Positions 54,820 through 64,000 of a DNA stretch of 64,000 nt are shown here, piece after piece. Source of the stretch: Agapanthus africanus (Eukaryota > Streptophyta > Magnoliopsida > Asparagales > Amaryllidaceae); NCBI GenBank assembly GCA_030015575.1, contig JASDDO010000006.1, positions 380,578,137-380,642,136 of the forward strand. The letters are read 5' to 3'. The notes beneath the pieces are model-generated. The model worked only from the letters and a program-made list of their open reading frames with translations, was not told the origin of the DNA and did not search any database. A program made the translations under genes and the position numbers. Position 1 is the first letter of the stretch; each line of letters begins with the position of its first letter.

Positions 54820-55200
54820 GCACGTGAGCACCACAGGGTCCAAGTGCTTAGCACTTATAAATGAAAGAGAAATAAAATCCAGATAACAGTTCCCATTTCG
54901 GACGCCTCACGTGCTCACACGTGAGCCAAATGCTTAGCACTTATAAAAGAAGAGGGAAATAAAACCCAAAAAGGCAGTGCCCAACTTTGGGGTGCCTCAC
55001 GTGGTCACACGTGAGTGACATAAGAATTAAGTGTTTAACACTTACATATAAACGGGGAATTGAACCCAATGTACAGCGCCGGCTTTAAGGCGCCTCATGT
55101 GCCACACGTGAGTGCCATAAGAATTCAATGTTTAACACTACTTTAGAATCTCACATGGGAACACGTGAGTACTGAACGTACATTAGTGCCTAACACTATG
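54820..55200 (+). repeat. About 105-bp palindromic repeat block in R-U5 of the D LTR
   Basis: Four degenerate units, each with CTCACGTG facing CACGTGAG and a second palindrome such as AAGTGCTTAGCACTT or AAGTGTTTAACACTT. It takes the place of the spaced palindrome array of A and the GGCGCT block of B/C. Confidence 0.8.
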
Positions 55201-55877
55201 GGAAGTCAACTCCAGCCTAAGTTGGCTAAGTCTTCTTGAGATTAAAACATCTTTGATCCCCAAATAGAACGAGCCCCCATGCTCATGTCTTCCTAAACTG
55301 ATCCTAGTCCCAAACACGACTAATGATCTTCCGACGGATATTCATCCCACATCTCCCCTCAATCTGGAAATTGGTTCAAGGGTACATCTCCCCACACCTC
55401 TGATACATATCGTTGTAATTCTTCAACGTATTTAGAGGTGGCAGGTCCCGACAACCAACAACTCTTCGGTGCACTCCCAAACCGATGAGTACATCCCAAT
55501 ACGGACCGCAACGTCCTTAAACTAGCTATGGACCGAAACGTTCTTAAACTAACAACGGACCGAAACGTTCTTAAACTAAAGCAATAGAGCCCAAATGCTC
55601 TTTTGTTGGGTCTGAATGATCCCAAAATCCTGTTGAGTAGATCTTAGTCTCAAATTAGATTAGCGTATCCTCAACAAACATTAAAATTGATCTTAATCTC
55701 AAATGAGATTAACGATCCTTAAATCAACCCAAACCCAAATATAGGAATATACGGATTTGGACTAATCCACGCCCTACAGACGACAACATAAATTAGTCTC
55801 CGTATACAATCCACGAGCAACCAAAAATAAAACAAACACACACGACACGAAGTGAACTTCTGGAGTATGAGAAAGTG

Positions 55878-55966
55878 GTTACCGCGATGCGGTAACGTAA
55901 TTAACTGCAAGGGCTTGCGCCTGCAGAGAACGTCCCTACAATCAAAAAACCCTCGCAAACGAGGGG
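55878..55966 (+). promoter_or_regulatory. Three U5 hairpins in the D LTR
   Basis: GTTACCGC/GCGGTAAC (55878-55896), CTGCAAGG..CCTGCAG (55905-55926) and CCCTCG/CGAGGG around CAAA (55950-55966). Order and spacing equal those of A. Confidence 0.6.
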
Positions 55967-56138
55967 GAATCTGACGAAGTCTGCTATAACGGGCGCATCC
56001 GTCCAGACCTCCGATACACGGTGTCATAAATCAACTTGGCATCTTCGGAGAGATGGACGGATAAATCCAAATAGTATCTGCCCCCAAATTCAGGCAAAAT
56101 GACCTACGCGGTTTCGTCTCTGTTTTCGGCGGTAAACA

Positions 56139-56310
56139 GCAGATCGCAGAGTCTTTCCCGGCGGGTGGGAGTTCCGGTGATTCCGTGGCATCTCGGGTAC
56201 GTGGGCAGCATCAGAGGAAGCGGGCTGAAGAGGCTAAGGCTCGGCTGGCGAAGATCTCCTTGGAATACCATCAGCAGTGCTTTCTTGACCCCCTACCCCC
56301 TCTGTTGTAA
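56139..56310 (+). pseudogene. Last codons of an antisense gene in element E
   Basis: The frame RKRAEEAKARLAKISLEYH to a TAA at 56308-56310 reads as a charged coiled-coil end, in the place and direction expected for the antisense gene of a minus-strand element. AATAAA follows at 56364-56369 in ATGAATAAAA. The upstream part is cut off by the LTR of D. Homology to the D or B gene end is not obvious, so the identity rests on position. Confidence 0.45.
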
Positions 56311-56363
56311 TTTTAATTAATTTTTTTTTGTGTAAGGCTGGTGAGCCCATAATACCCTTGATG

Positions 56364-56369
56364 AATAAA
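56364..56369 (+). terminator. AATAAA poly(A) signal of the E antisense gene
   Basis: Context GATGAATAAAATTC, 54 bp after the stop, as in B, A and D. Confidence 0.45.
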
Positions 56370-56569
56370 ATTCTTCTTTTGCGACGTACTATTGTTTCTT
56401 TTTTATCCTCTTTGCATGTTTGAGTATGTTCATAAAACGAAATCCATGACTTTCGAACCGAGGAAGAGGGAAACATATTGAAGAAGTTTCCTCTAATTAA
56501 GAAGACTTAGAAAAATTTACATCGCTTTGGCAAAGAAGAAATATATATTCACTGATACAAATTTCGAAT

Positions 56570-58647
56570 TCACTTGTACAATTTGAATTTTTCGGCGTTG
56601 TAAGGTCGCAGAAACTTGCGCCCCCCCCCCCCCCCCGCGTCTTGTAAGCGATAGGCTCCGCCGGGCAATACCTCAGAAACGAGGAATGGGCCGTCCCATT
56701 TTGGGGAAATCTTGTGCAGTTTGCCTTGGTCTATGAATTCTTTCCGCCTTAGGACCAAATCTCCCGCTTTGAAGGCGCGATGCTTGACTCGTGCATTGTA
56801 GTAGCGAGCAGTTTGCTGTTGGTAAGCGGCGGCTTTGATCTGTGCTCGGTCCCGCTTCTCTAGCAAGATGTCCAAATTAGTCTGGAGCGCTAAGGTATTT
56901 ACTTCGTCGTCGAAATGCTCGACTCTGTAACTGGGCAGTCCAATCTCAGCTGGGACCATCGCCTCGGTGCCGTAGCAGAGACTGAAGGGGGTCTCTCCAG
57001 TAGGGGTCTTCTTCGATGTGCGTTAGGCCCATAAAACCCGGGTAGTTTCTCGACCCAGCTGCCCTGTCTTCTTTCCAAACGAGTCCGAAGACCTCGAATG
57101 ACGTCTCGGTTAGTGACTTCGGCCTGCCCGTTGCATTGATGGTGCGCTACCGCGGCAAACTTCATTAGTATGTGATACTCGTTGTAGAATCCTTTGACTT
57201 TGTCATTTTCAAAGCTCGTCCAGTGGTCGGTGACAATACACCTCGGGATCCCGAACCGGGATATTACGTTGTTCTACAGGAATTTTATGGTCGTGTTGTC
57301 GTCCGGTTTTCTGATTGGGATGGCCTTGATCCACTTCGTAAAATAGTCTACTGCGACAAGGATGTACTTGTGTCCACCCGTGCTAGTTGGGAGTTAGCCT
57401 ACCTTGTCCATTCCCCACTAGGCAAACGGCTAGGCGGAGGTCAGGGCTATTAGCTCGGTAGCCAGAAGACGGGGTATGCTGCCATGGAGTTGACAGCTTT
57501 TGGATCTTCTGATGAGGTTTTGAGCGTCTTGATGAATCGTCGGCCAATAGTATCCTTGGAGTAGCGTCTTATGGACTAAGGTGTGGGCCCCTTGATGTGC
57601 CCTATCGACCCCTTCATGAATCTCACGCAAGACGTAGTCGGCTTCGTGGGGGTCGACGCACTGAAGCAGAGGCTGCGTGAAGGACTTCTTATAGAGGTTT
57701 CTATTGCTCCAATCGAAATGGCGGGCTTTGGCTCGTAGGCGGCGTGATTCCCCTCGATCTTCTGGGAGTATACCTTCCTTCAGGAACTCTACGAGGGGTT
57801 TCCTCCAATCCCGACCTTCCTCCTGAGTAGTGTTTACTTGGAGTGCTGCCTCCCTGTCTTCCACGCTAGGCCGTGGCAAAACTTCAAAGAGTATATTCCT
57901 CTTTTCGTTAGCCTTATAGGAGAAGGCTAGCTTGCTCAAGGCGTTGGCCTGGGCGTTTAGGTGCCGAGGAATCTGCTCCACTTGAACTTCGTCGAAGTCT
58001 TTTCGTAGTTTTTTTACCTCAGCTAAATATTTCACCATTAGCAGCTCCCGAGTCTCGAAACGGATGGTCACTTGGCTTACGACTAGGGCGGAGTCGTTGC
58101 GAATTCGGATCGTCTTCAGCCCCACTCCAGAGGCGATTCATAGTCCAACTAGCAAGGCCTCGTACTCTGCAGCGTTGTTTGAAGCTTTGAACTCGAGCTT
58201 CAAAGAGTACTCTATCTCTGCCTCGCTCGGACCTCGAATGATAAGGCCGGCACCGCTCCCCTCCTCGATAGAGGATCCATCGACGTAGAGGATCCAATCG
58301 GGGACAGGGTTGGGCCGTTCCTCAACCGAGAATTGAGGCCCGGGGACGGGCGCCGACACTGCCTCCTTGTTGGGGATAGTATATTCAACAACAAAGTCTG
58401 CCAGGACTTGTGCTTTGAAAGCTTTCCTTGGGCGGTATTTGATATCGAATTGAGATAACATCTACCGCCATTTCTCTAAACGACCAGATGACTCGGGGGA
58501 GGCGAGAATAGCCCCTAGGGGATGCTCGGTGAGGATGAGGATGGTATATGCCTGGAAGTAGTGCCGTAGCTTCCTTGAGGCCACGATAAGCGCCAAGATT
58601 TCAATGGTCCGGTACCTTGTTTCCGCGTCCTTAAAGACGTGGCTCAC
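56570..58647 (-). pseudogene. pol: Element E RNase H and integrase fragment (distinct Tat-type family)
   Basis: Read leftward: the end of RT and the connection domain (SHVFKDAETRYRTIEILAL), RNase H (YVDGSSIEEGSGAG, NNAAEYEALLVGL, RNDSALVVSQV), integrase zinc region (YYWPTIHQDAQNLIRRSKSC), then, with frame changes around 57000-57430, the C-terminal part (HHQCNGQAEVTNR; KAGDLVLRR; PKWDGPFLV) ending near 56570. It differs clearly from A, B and D pol. A run of 16 C (56621-56636) lies in the last codons. The right end at 58647 is where element G begins. Confidence 0.88.
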
Positions 58648-59583
58648 TGATTGATCACAAAAACTATCTATTTACCGCAATCAAGAACAGCGTCGCTTTG
58701 CAGCTAGCCGGTGAGTACGGGTCGGTCCACAGGGATGTTGTGAATTTCCTAATCGCTCAAACGAGTTAATTCCAAACGGTGTGAATGGATTAATTAAATC
58801 TAAAAAACTAAATTAATCTAGGGCAATTGAATTAAAGATCTAAATATCTAACTAGGGCAAGGAATTAAATTTAATCTAGGGCAGAGAATGAAAAATTACC
58901 TAGGGCAAGAATTGAAATCTAAACTAGGGCAATTAAATAAATCTACTTACTTTACAGATGGCTCTCTCCAAACATTTATACAGGGTTGTCAGATCTGAAT
59001 AGATGATATGAAAAGAGGCATCGATGCTCTCCAAAAGATTTCTAAATTTTATTCTTAAAAGGAGGCATGAGGGAGGCATAGCCTTTACAATGATTTAGAG
59101 TTCCTATTTATAGAGGATAGGAAACCCTAGGTTACAATTGATTCGCATGTCTACATTTACCAAAATATCGTTAGGAAGACCTAGTCAAAGTAGACTCCAA
59201 GCTTTGGTAAAATTTTATTGTCTGGAAATTTTGGAACTGATTCTGGGCTTCTTGGGCTTTTTATTTCTTTGGATCTTTATTCAATTTGGCTTCTCTATTT
59301 CTTCCAGATCTCCAGTGAACAATTGCAGTGGACTTTTAACCGTTTGCTTTGTAATCTTGGACCTTGCGTTGCCTTGTACTGATCTTTTGTGTAGGCTTGA
59401 TTAAGATCCTTCTATTTGTTGGTCAAAGTCCCTTTTTAGTATCGTCTTTTGTCTTTTTCACTGTTTTCGCTCCAAGAACCTGTAACCTGTAATATGTAGC
59501 AGACCTGCGTCAAAAGAACCTGTTTATTTATAAAAAGAATAAGAATGGGAAATATAATAATACAATATTATGGTGTGAAAAAA
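58648..59583 (-). repeat. Putative 3' LTR of element G
   Basis: About 930 bp between the E junction and the polypurine tract. Minus-strand TATAAATA at 59105-59112 gives U3 of about 470 bp. Downstream it holds several CTAGGGCAA-type short repeats (58830-58945) and the phrase GGTCGGTCCACAGGGAT (about 58728), a type of sequence often seen in plant LTR leaders. The exact right border is uncertain. Confidence 0.45.
59105..59112 (-). promoter_or_regulatory. TATA box in the putative G LTR
   Basis: Minus-strand TATAAATA in CCTCTATAAATAGGAACTC. Confidence 0.5.
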
Positions 59584-59620
59584 TACCCCCAAACTTATCT
59601 TTTGCTCGTCCTCGAGCAAA
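59584..59620 (-). other. Polypurine tract plus hairpin, copy 1
   Basis: On the minus strand an 8-bp stem TTTGCTCG/CGAGCAAA with loop AGGA (59620-59601) is followed 3 nt later by TAAGTTTGGGGGTA (59597-59584). It sits at the expected place of the polypurine tract. Confidence 0.65.
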
Positions 59621-61295
59621 CTTATTTTTGTATTCTCTACAAAAACCTAACCGTACTTTCGCAGGGAAACGCGATTGCACTGAGCTCGTGCAACAAGCCG
59701 TTAAACCTCTAGGTGTCCCTAGTAGGAGGAGTGTTGTCTCCTGAGGGTTTTCAGCGGATACTACCCACAAAATCCTATCAATTCGGCTTTTCGACTTTCA
59801 TTCTCCAATTAGGGCTTCTGACAAGGAATTCTATTATCTTCGACTCATAAATCATCCACCCAAATTCTTCACGTTTCCTCATCATTTAACTTAAGATTAT
59901 ATATGTTCTGCAGACCTACTTAGCTTTCGGCATTTCTTAAGTTTTCCTTCTAGGGTTACATCTCCACTTAGGAATTTTTATCAACTCTATTAAAGATACA
60001 AGTTCTATTCTTCACTCCTATCTCTCATCTAAACTCCAATCACATACCCCTACCTGTGTGTTTAAATCACCCCTACACTTGGAAATTCAAATCAAGCAAT
60101 CATACTCTTGTCCGTTGTCCAAAGCACTTCTTAATAGGTGAATTTTTAATTGAATTTTGCTTACACATCCTTCATGCGACCGTTAATACTTCTTGAGGTA
60201 CCAACGACCGATTACAAAATGCGTTTGCACTTTACAGCGTAATAGTCTTGCAACACCCAAGGCTTTTTAGCAGTGACTCCCAAACCAGTTGGTCTAAGGC
60301 ACTAGGTGATGAAGCACCCTTACTAAATATTTTTCTATTTTTGCAGCCTTAAGTAATCACAAAAACCAGTGTTCTTTTTTTTTTCTTTATTCACACTTAT
60401 ATTTTTTATTTTCTTTTCTTCGTACTAAGGACTTTAGACAAGAGCATTTCAAGGTCTCCTCTACTATTCCAAGTTTCAAGGTGCGTGTTTGTGCAAATTG
60501 TAGGGTATACATTTTCAGAATCTAGACTTAAGCTAGGAATTATTTTTCAAACTCATACTCTAATAAAAATATCAATACTTTTCTTTCGTTTCGACTTAGC
60601 CCAAGAAGTGAACCCAAAATTTGCCTATTTCTAAATAAACTATAAAGGCATATACTTTCTACAGTTAAACTTTAAGGAAGGTTATTTTTAGGGTTTTTTA
60701 ATTTACTAAGTCTAAGATCTAATTGTTCCTAGCTAGTTAACCTATCTGTCAAACTCTAGTCAAATAAGCCAAAATTGAATACAATAGTTTTTATAATTTT
60801 TAAAATTTTCAAATTTTTATGGGTTTTAAAATAATTATGCAAATGCAAAAATATGTACAAATGAATGCGAAGGAAGAAGACGTACCGAGCATACCCCCAA
60901 ACTTAAACTTGACAGTGTCCTCACTGTCATGCTGCACCAAGAGGGTCAAAATTGTCGGCACTCCCCTGTTTATTTATTTATAAATTTTTTTCTTTTCATT
61001 TTTTTTTTATTTTGTTAATAGAAAAACATATATACATATATACAATAAGGTCCCCCCCCAAACTAAGCAAGGCCATACATAAGCCAAAGGTTAGCACCAA
61101 CCATTCAAAAATCTTATCGTGGTAATGGTCGAGTTGGTGAAAGAATGGAGTGGAAAGAAAAGAGATGAGAAGCACACGAGACCGTATGGGAAGAATGGTA
61201 GAATACGGTCTCGGTGGAGGAGAAGAGTGGCGGAAAGGAGAACGAAGAGTCGCGCGATCTTGAGGGTGTAAACCGAGTGAATAAATTAGCGCAAT
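59621..61295 (-). other. Non-coding interior of element G
   Basis: No gene is seen. It is AT-rich, with poly-T/A tracts (60367-60420, 60960-61010). It holds the second hairpin plus polypurine motif (60892-60929) and a weaker CCCCCCCAAACTAAGC echo at about 61053. Confidence 0.6.
60892..60929 (-). other. Polypurine tract plus hairpin, copy 2
   Basis: On the minus strand stem TGACAGTG/CACTGTCA with loop AGGA (60929-60910) is followed 4 nt later by TAAGTTTGGGGGTA (60905-60892). The loop and the purine tract equal copy 1; the stem sequence is different but still fully paired. Confidence 0.65.
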
Positions 61296-62936
61296 TTATG
61301 AAGACCGATATGTTAAAAGCGATTGCGCTAACCTATCAACTCGTCGAGAAATGGGATCAAATCCCTCAAGATTCGCAAGAAAGCATGGGTACGCCAAACT
61401 TGGTATAGGAGATGAAAGCGTAATGGTCTCTTGTACGGTCGGAACGATAGGAAGGACGAAAGAGAGTGAATTAGGGATAGTATCATTCTCACCGTAGTAA
61501 ACTGTCTCGAACTTAAAAGATTCCATCAATGGTTCGAAACTACTGTAAGCAACTGAGTCTGATGGTTCAACTAACTCATCTGAAAATGTAAAGGACTCAA
61601 ACTCGGGCGGTGAGTCATCAACATCGTCCGAAAAAGTGAAACACTCGTAGGTGTTATCGTCTGTGAGAACTGTGTCAGATTCAAAGGAAAAGTTTTCAAG
61701 CTCACAGTCGTCAAGCGTGGTCGGAACGATGTAAAGGAGGGAGGGTGATATAACAGTCAAAGGTTCAGGATGATGAATTGGAAAATCAGACACATCAAAC
61801 AAAATTGGTTCAACCTCAATATGATCCTCAAAACTCTCCTCAATACTATCCTTATAATTCTCCTCAAAATTCAACTCATCCATGCCTTTATCATCAAAAT
61901 TCAGACGCATATGAAGTTCGGGAGAAACATCTAATGACTCGGGATGATGAGTTGAACATAAAATTTCAATCAAATCGACAGATTCATCATCCGAAATATT
62001 CCCGGCGTCTATATCCTCAATCAAGTGAAAATCAATTTCTTTAGACACCTCATCAAAAGCATGGATATTTATCAATTTAGGTTCTAGAGTGGAGGTGTAA
62101 AGGTCAAACGGATTAGGTGTTGTTTCACTCAAAAGGGGTTCTTCACAATTTGGCAAATCAAGCACTACAAAGTCGCACAACTCATCATTTTGGACACATG
62201 TTTGAAAATTGGAGTTGTTGGATTCAGTTGGGTATGGGTAGGTTTGATTTGGAAATCCTCTCTCATTCTCACTCTGTCCAACCGTCTCCTTATACATTGA
62301 AAAATTTGGAGCTAGCGGGATACTAGCTACCGGTTCACTAAGTTGCATAAGGGCGGCCACGGACGCTTCCACATTCCAAACCATTTTGTTTGTTGCGGCG
62401 ATATACGCCTCCAACAACTCTTCCAAACTATACTTGGATGGTAAGGGGGTTTCAGTAAAAGATTCGAAATTGTTTGGATATGTGAAACTCCCTAATGGCT
62501 GTGTAGAAACAGTGTCTAGTGAAGGTGGGAAAGTCGGGTAGGACAGGTAGGAAGTGGGTGGTTGGACAGGGGTAGGGTCAACATGCGGATAAAAAGGTGA
62601 ATAGTCTTGTGGATCCCTAGAACTAGATGAGTGGAGAGGGGTGAAAGATCGGCTGCGAGATTGAGTAATATGCTTAGCAATGGACATCGGCTTAGGAGTG
62701 ACAGCAGGACTTGAAAAAGTGGTATCAACATATGGAGGTGGTAAAGGTTGACTTGGTTGACACAAAGTGGATTGAAAAGTCAAACTGTTTCTCCTAGACG
62801 CTTCTATTTGATCTTTCAAAGAAATTTTAGGCACTGAGGGATCTTCCTTAAATCGATCGAAACAATTGACATACGACGCAAAATTAGGTTCGGGATACCA
62901 AAGTTCGGCAAGAGATTTATGATGTGGGGTACCCAT
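61296..62936 (-). CDS. Hypothetical 546-aa acidic protein of element G
   Basis: ATG 62936 opens MGTPHHKSLAELW; the frame is also open 13 codons upstream without an ATG. I recognise no domain. The first 200 residues are Pro/Ser-rich. A short predicted helix LEELLEAYIAATNKMVWNV (residues about 190-225) resembles helices in plant retrotransposon Gag proteins, only loosely. The second half is very acidic and holds four copies of an E-x-F-(S/T/K)-F-(S/E) motif (ENFSFES, ECFTFSD, ESFTFSD, ESFKFET). No zinc knuckle, protease or polymerase motif is present. The uninterrupted frame in otherwise AT-rich DNA suggests it has been under selection until recently. Confidence 0.55.
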   Translation of the reverse strand: MGTPHHKSLAELWYPEPNFASYVNCFDRFKEDPSVPKISLKDQIEASRRNSLTFQSTLCQPSQPLPPPYVDTTFSSPAVTPKPMSIAKHITQSRSRSFTPLHSSSSRDPQDYSPFYPHVDPTPVQPPTSYLSYPTFPPSLDTVSTQPLGSFTYPNNFESFTETPLPSKYSLEELLEAYIAATNKMVWNVEASVAALMQLSEPVASIPLAPNFSMYKETVGQSENERGFPNQTYPYPTESNNSNFQTCVQNDELCDFVVLDLPNCEEPLLSETTPNPFDLYTSTLEPKLINIHAFDEVSKEIDFHLIEDIDAGNISDDESVDLIEILCSTHHPESLDVSPELHMRLNFDDKGMDELNFEENYKDSIEESFEDHIEVEPILFDVSDFPIHHPEPLTVISPSLLYIVPTTLDDCELENFSFESDTVLTDDNTYECFTFSDDVDDSPPEFESFTFSDELVEPSDSVAYSSFEPLMESFKFETVYYGENDTIPNSLSFVLPIVPTVQETITLSSPIPSLAYPCFLANLEGFDPISRRVDRLAQSLLTYRSS

Positions 62937-64000
62937 GATAGAAGAAAGAGAAGAGAAAGTAGGTAGGTGGTGCAAAGATTTTTAGCGACAAGTTTTTGCA
63001 AGTTTTTATAAAAGATTTTTCCTTTTTCCTTGTATTTATTTGTTTGGAACTTTTTGCAAAAAAGATTTTCGATAAAGGGCTAAGACAAACTTTCGCTCAG
63101 TAAAAAATGCACAACCAGGCCTAGATCTAGGGTCACCTTGGTCAGCTAGAAAGCTCCTAACTGTTCCAAAGGGCTAGAAATAGGATATCAAACCGCCTCT
63201 TCACCGCCAATTGCGGCCAGGTAAGTGCCAGGTGAGTGGGAGGCTCCCCGCTATAAGTAGGGGTCCTAATTAAGTAACCACTCGCCTTGGACACACTTGC
63301 CTAGACACCGCAAAGTCAGGTTAGGATTAACGGCTGATGCCTATACCTAGTCCTCTGTCCTATTGAGCTCGAAGTCCTTAGGGCTGAGTCTAGTATTTTT
63401 TAATTAAGATATGGTCAATGCAAATGCCTTATGTGATTTCTGGGGTCCTGGAAAGGGTGATGAAATCCGCACCCAATCAGAATTGGTCAAAAGCCCCTTA
63501 AAGTCCGATTAAAAATATGCAAAACAGTAAATCACTTGCAATCAAATCTTTTTTTTTTTTGAATTTCAAAGTTTCCAAGTTTTCTAATTAAAATTTTCCT
63601 TTTTTCTCTTGCTCTTTATTTGGAAAGATATTTTTAGCAAAAAGATTAAGGATATGCAAATCAGAAAAGATCACTTGCAATCAATTATTATTTTAAGCAT
63701 AGCGCAACGAATCCTGCATAAGATTTGTTATTTGGAAAGGAAAAGATTTTTTTAAGCGTAAAGAATCCTGCAGGAGATTTTTTCAGAACATATATCGGAG
63801 ATTTGTAGAGGAGGAGAGAGAAAACTCACAGAGATTTCCAGTGGCGGAACTGTTTGTTTTTTTTTTCTTTCTTTTTTTACTGTACCGCAGAGCAAATCTG
63901 GCGACTTGAAACGACCAAACGGCCACGGATCCGCCGCCGCAACCCTCTTCCGACCGCGGTTCCGCCGCAAGGCGATGACGTCAGCGTATATTTTTTTTTT
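62937..64000 (-). other. Upstream region of the 546-aa ORF
   Basis: No gene is seen. It has poly-T tracts, an AATTGCGGCC word (63211) also found near 573, a conserved-looking GC-richer stretch (63200-63380) and a GC-rich end (63900-63985). It would be the leader or internal 5' region of element G; no second LTR copy of 58648-59583 was found by eye before the window ends. Confidence 0.4.

Larger units (their letters stand above)
42920..56138 (+). mobile_element. Element D, 5'-truncated Tat-type retrotransposon
   Basis: The element begins inside RT (DLNKTCPKNNF) and runs through RNase H, integrase, 3' region, the antisense gene and a 3' LTR. Its 5' LTR, gag and protease are missing because of the junction with C. 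Its LTR ends at 56138; what follows is element E. Confidence 0.88.
53660..56138 (+). repeat. 3' LTR of element D
   Basis: It runs from 53660 (TTTTTTCCC, where A and B/C have TGTTTCC) to 56138 (GGCGGTAAACA), 2479 bp. TATATAAAG is at 54257-54265. The splice donor seen in A (CCCTAG-GTAAG) reads CCCTAGATAAG here (near 54407), so it is lost. A repeat block with paired CACGTG and AAGTGCTTAGCACTT is at 54820-55200, GGACCG repeats at 55498-55580, and U5 hairpins at 55878-55966. Confidence 0.85.
58648..64000 (-). mobile_element. Element G, probable large non-autonomous LTR element, runs off the window
   Basis: E coding sequence stops exactly at 58647 and is followed by TG at 58648, as expected for a minus-strand LTR ending in CA. 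A TATA box (59105-59112, minus), a polypurine tract (59584-59597) and a long internal region follow. The only sizeable ORF (61296-62936) has no polymerase, integrase or zinc-knuckle motif. The other LTR and target duplication would lie beyond 64000, so the classification is inferred. Confidence 0.5.

Noticed and set aside
56621..56636. Run of 16 C as a regulatory G-quadruplex
   Set aside because: It lies within a decayed integrase end as a simple homopolymer expansion and is not flanked by other G-runs.

Overview
The window is repeat-dense nuclear DNA of a flowering plant, probably a eudicot; the species cannot be fixed from sequence alone. I see no ordinary cellular gene, tRNA or rRNA. Nearly everything is Ty3/gypsy LTR retrotransposon of the Tat/Ogre-like kind: very long LTRs, three-part zinc-finger gag, DNGSS protease, YIDD reverse transcriptase, RNase H and a DDE integrase without a recognisable chromodomain. 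The elements are nested and broken.

Layout. (1) 1-1528: unrelated AT-rich sequence, probably an LTR of another element cutting off element B. (2) Element B, minus strand, 1529-9510 plus 31980-41591: LTR 39066-41591, primer site 39043-39060, degraded gag-pro-RT 38914-31985, RNase H-integrase 9505-7301, a 3' region with a 134-bp tandem array (4080-5530) and the 3' half of an antisense gene (about 1714-3637). (3) Element A, plus strand, 9511-31979, complete and young: LTRs 9511-12940 and 28415-31979, 5-bp target duplication ATCCC, inserted in the RT/RNase H coding region of B. (4) Fragment C, 41592 to about 42919: the 3' end of another minus-strand element that shares B's LTR and holds the start of its antisense gene. 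(5) Element D, plus strand, about 42920-56138: starts inside RT, has pol, a 3' region, an almost full antisense gene (52788-48470) and a 3' LTR. (6) Element E, minus strand, 56139-58647: a more distant Tat-type pol fragment. (7) Element G, minus strand, 58648 to beyond the end: a probable large non-autonomous LTR element with a 546-codon ORF of unknown function.

The main result is a recurring module between pol and the 3' LTR, read against the element. It is a separate gene with its own TATA box about 100 bp from the polypurine tract, a 5' UTR intron whose acceptor lies 5-6 nt before the ATG (ATG seen in C and D), a plant mobile domain (PMD, aminotransferase-like) exon, several short introns, an acidic and then coiled-coil C-terminus, and an AATAAA signal facing pol. 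C has the start, D most of it, B the second half, A only the promoter, intron and last part, and E apparently only the last codons. Introns can persist because the gene is antisense to the RNA that is reverse transcribed.

A second theme is symmetry. The LTRs and the antisense 5' UTRs are packed with short odd-length palindromes. In element A eleven of them form an array with strictly alternating spacing (about 34 and 22 bp). An inverted repeat with paired CACGTG cores abuts the polypurine tract of A, C and D, and three small hairpins near the LTR 3' end survive with changed stems or loops. At matching positions in the LTR and in the 3' region the elements carry different tandem arrays, so position is kept while sequence turns over.
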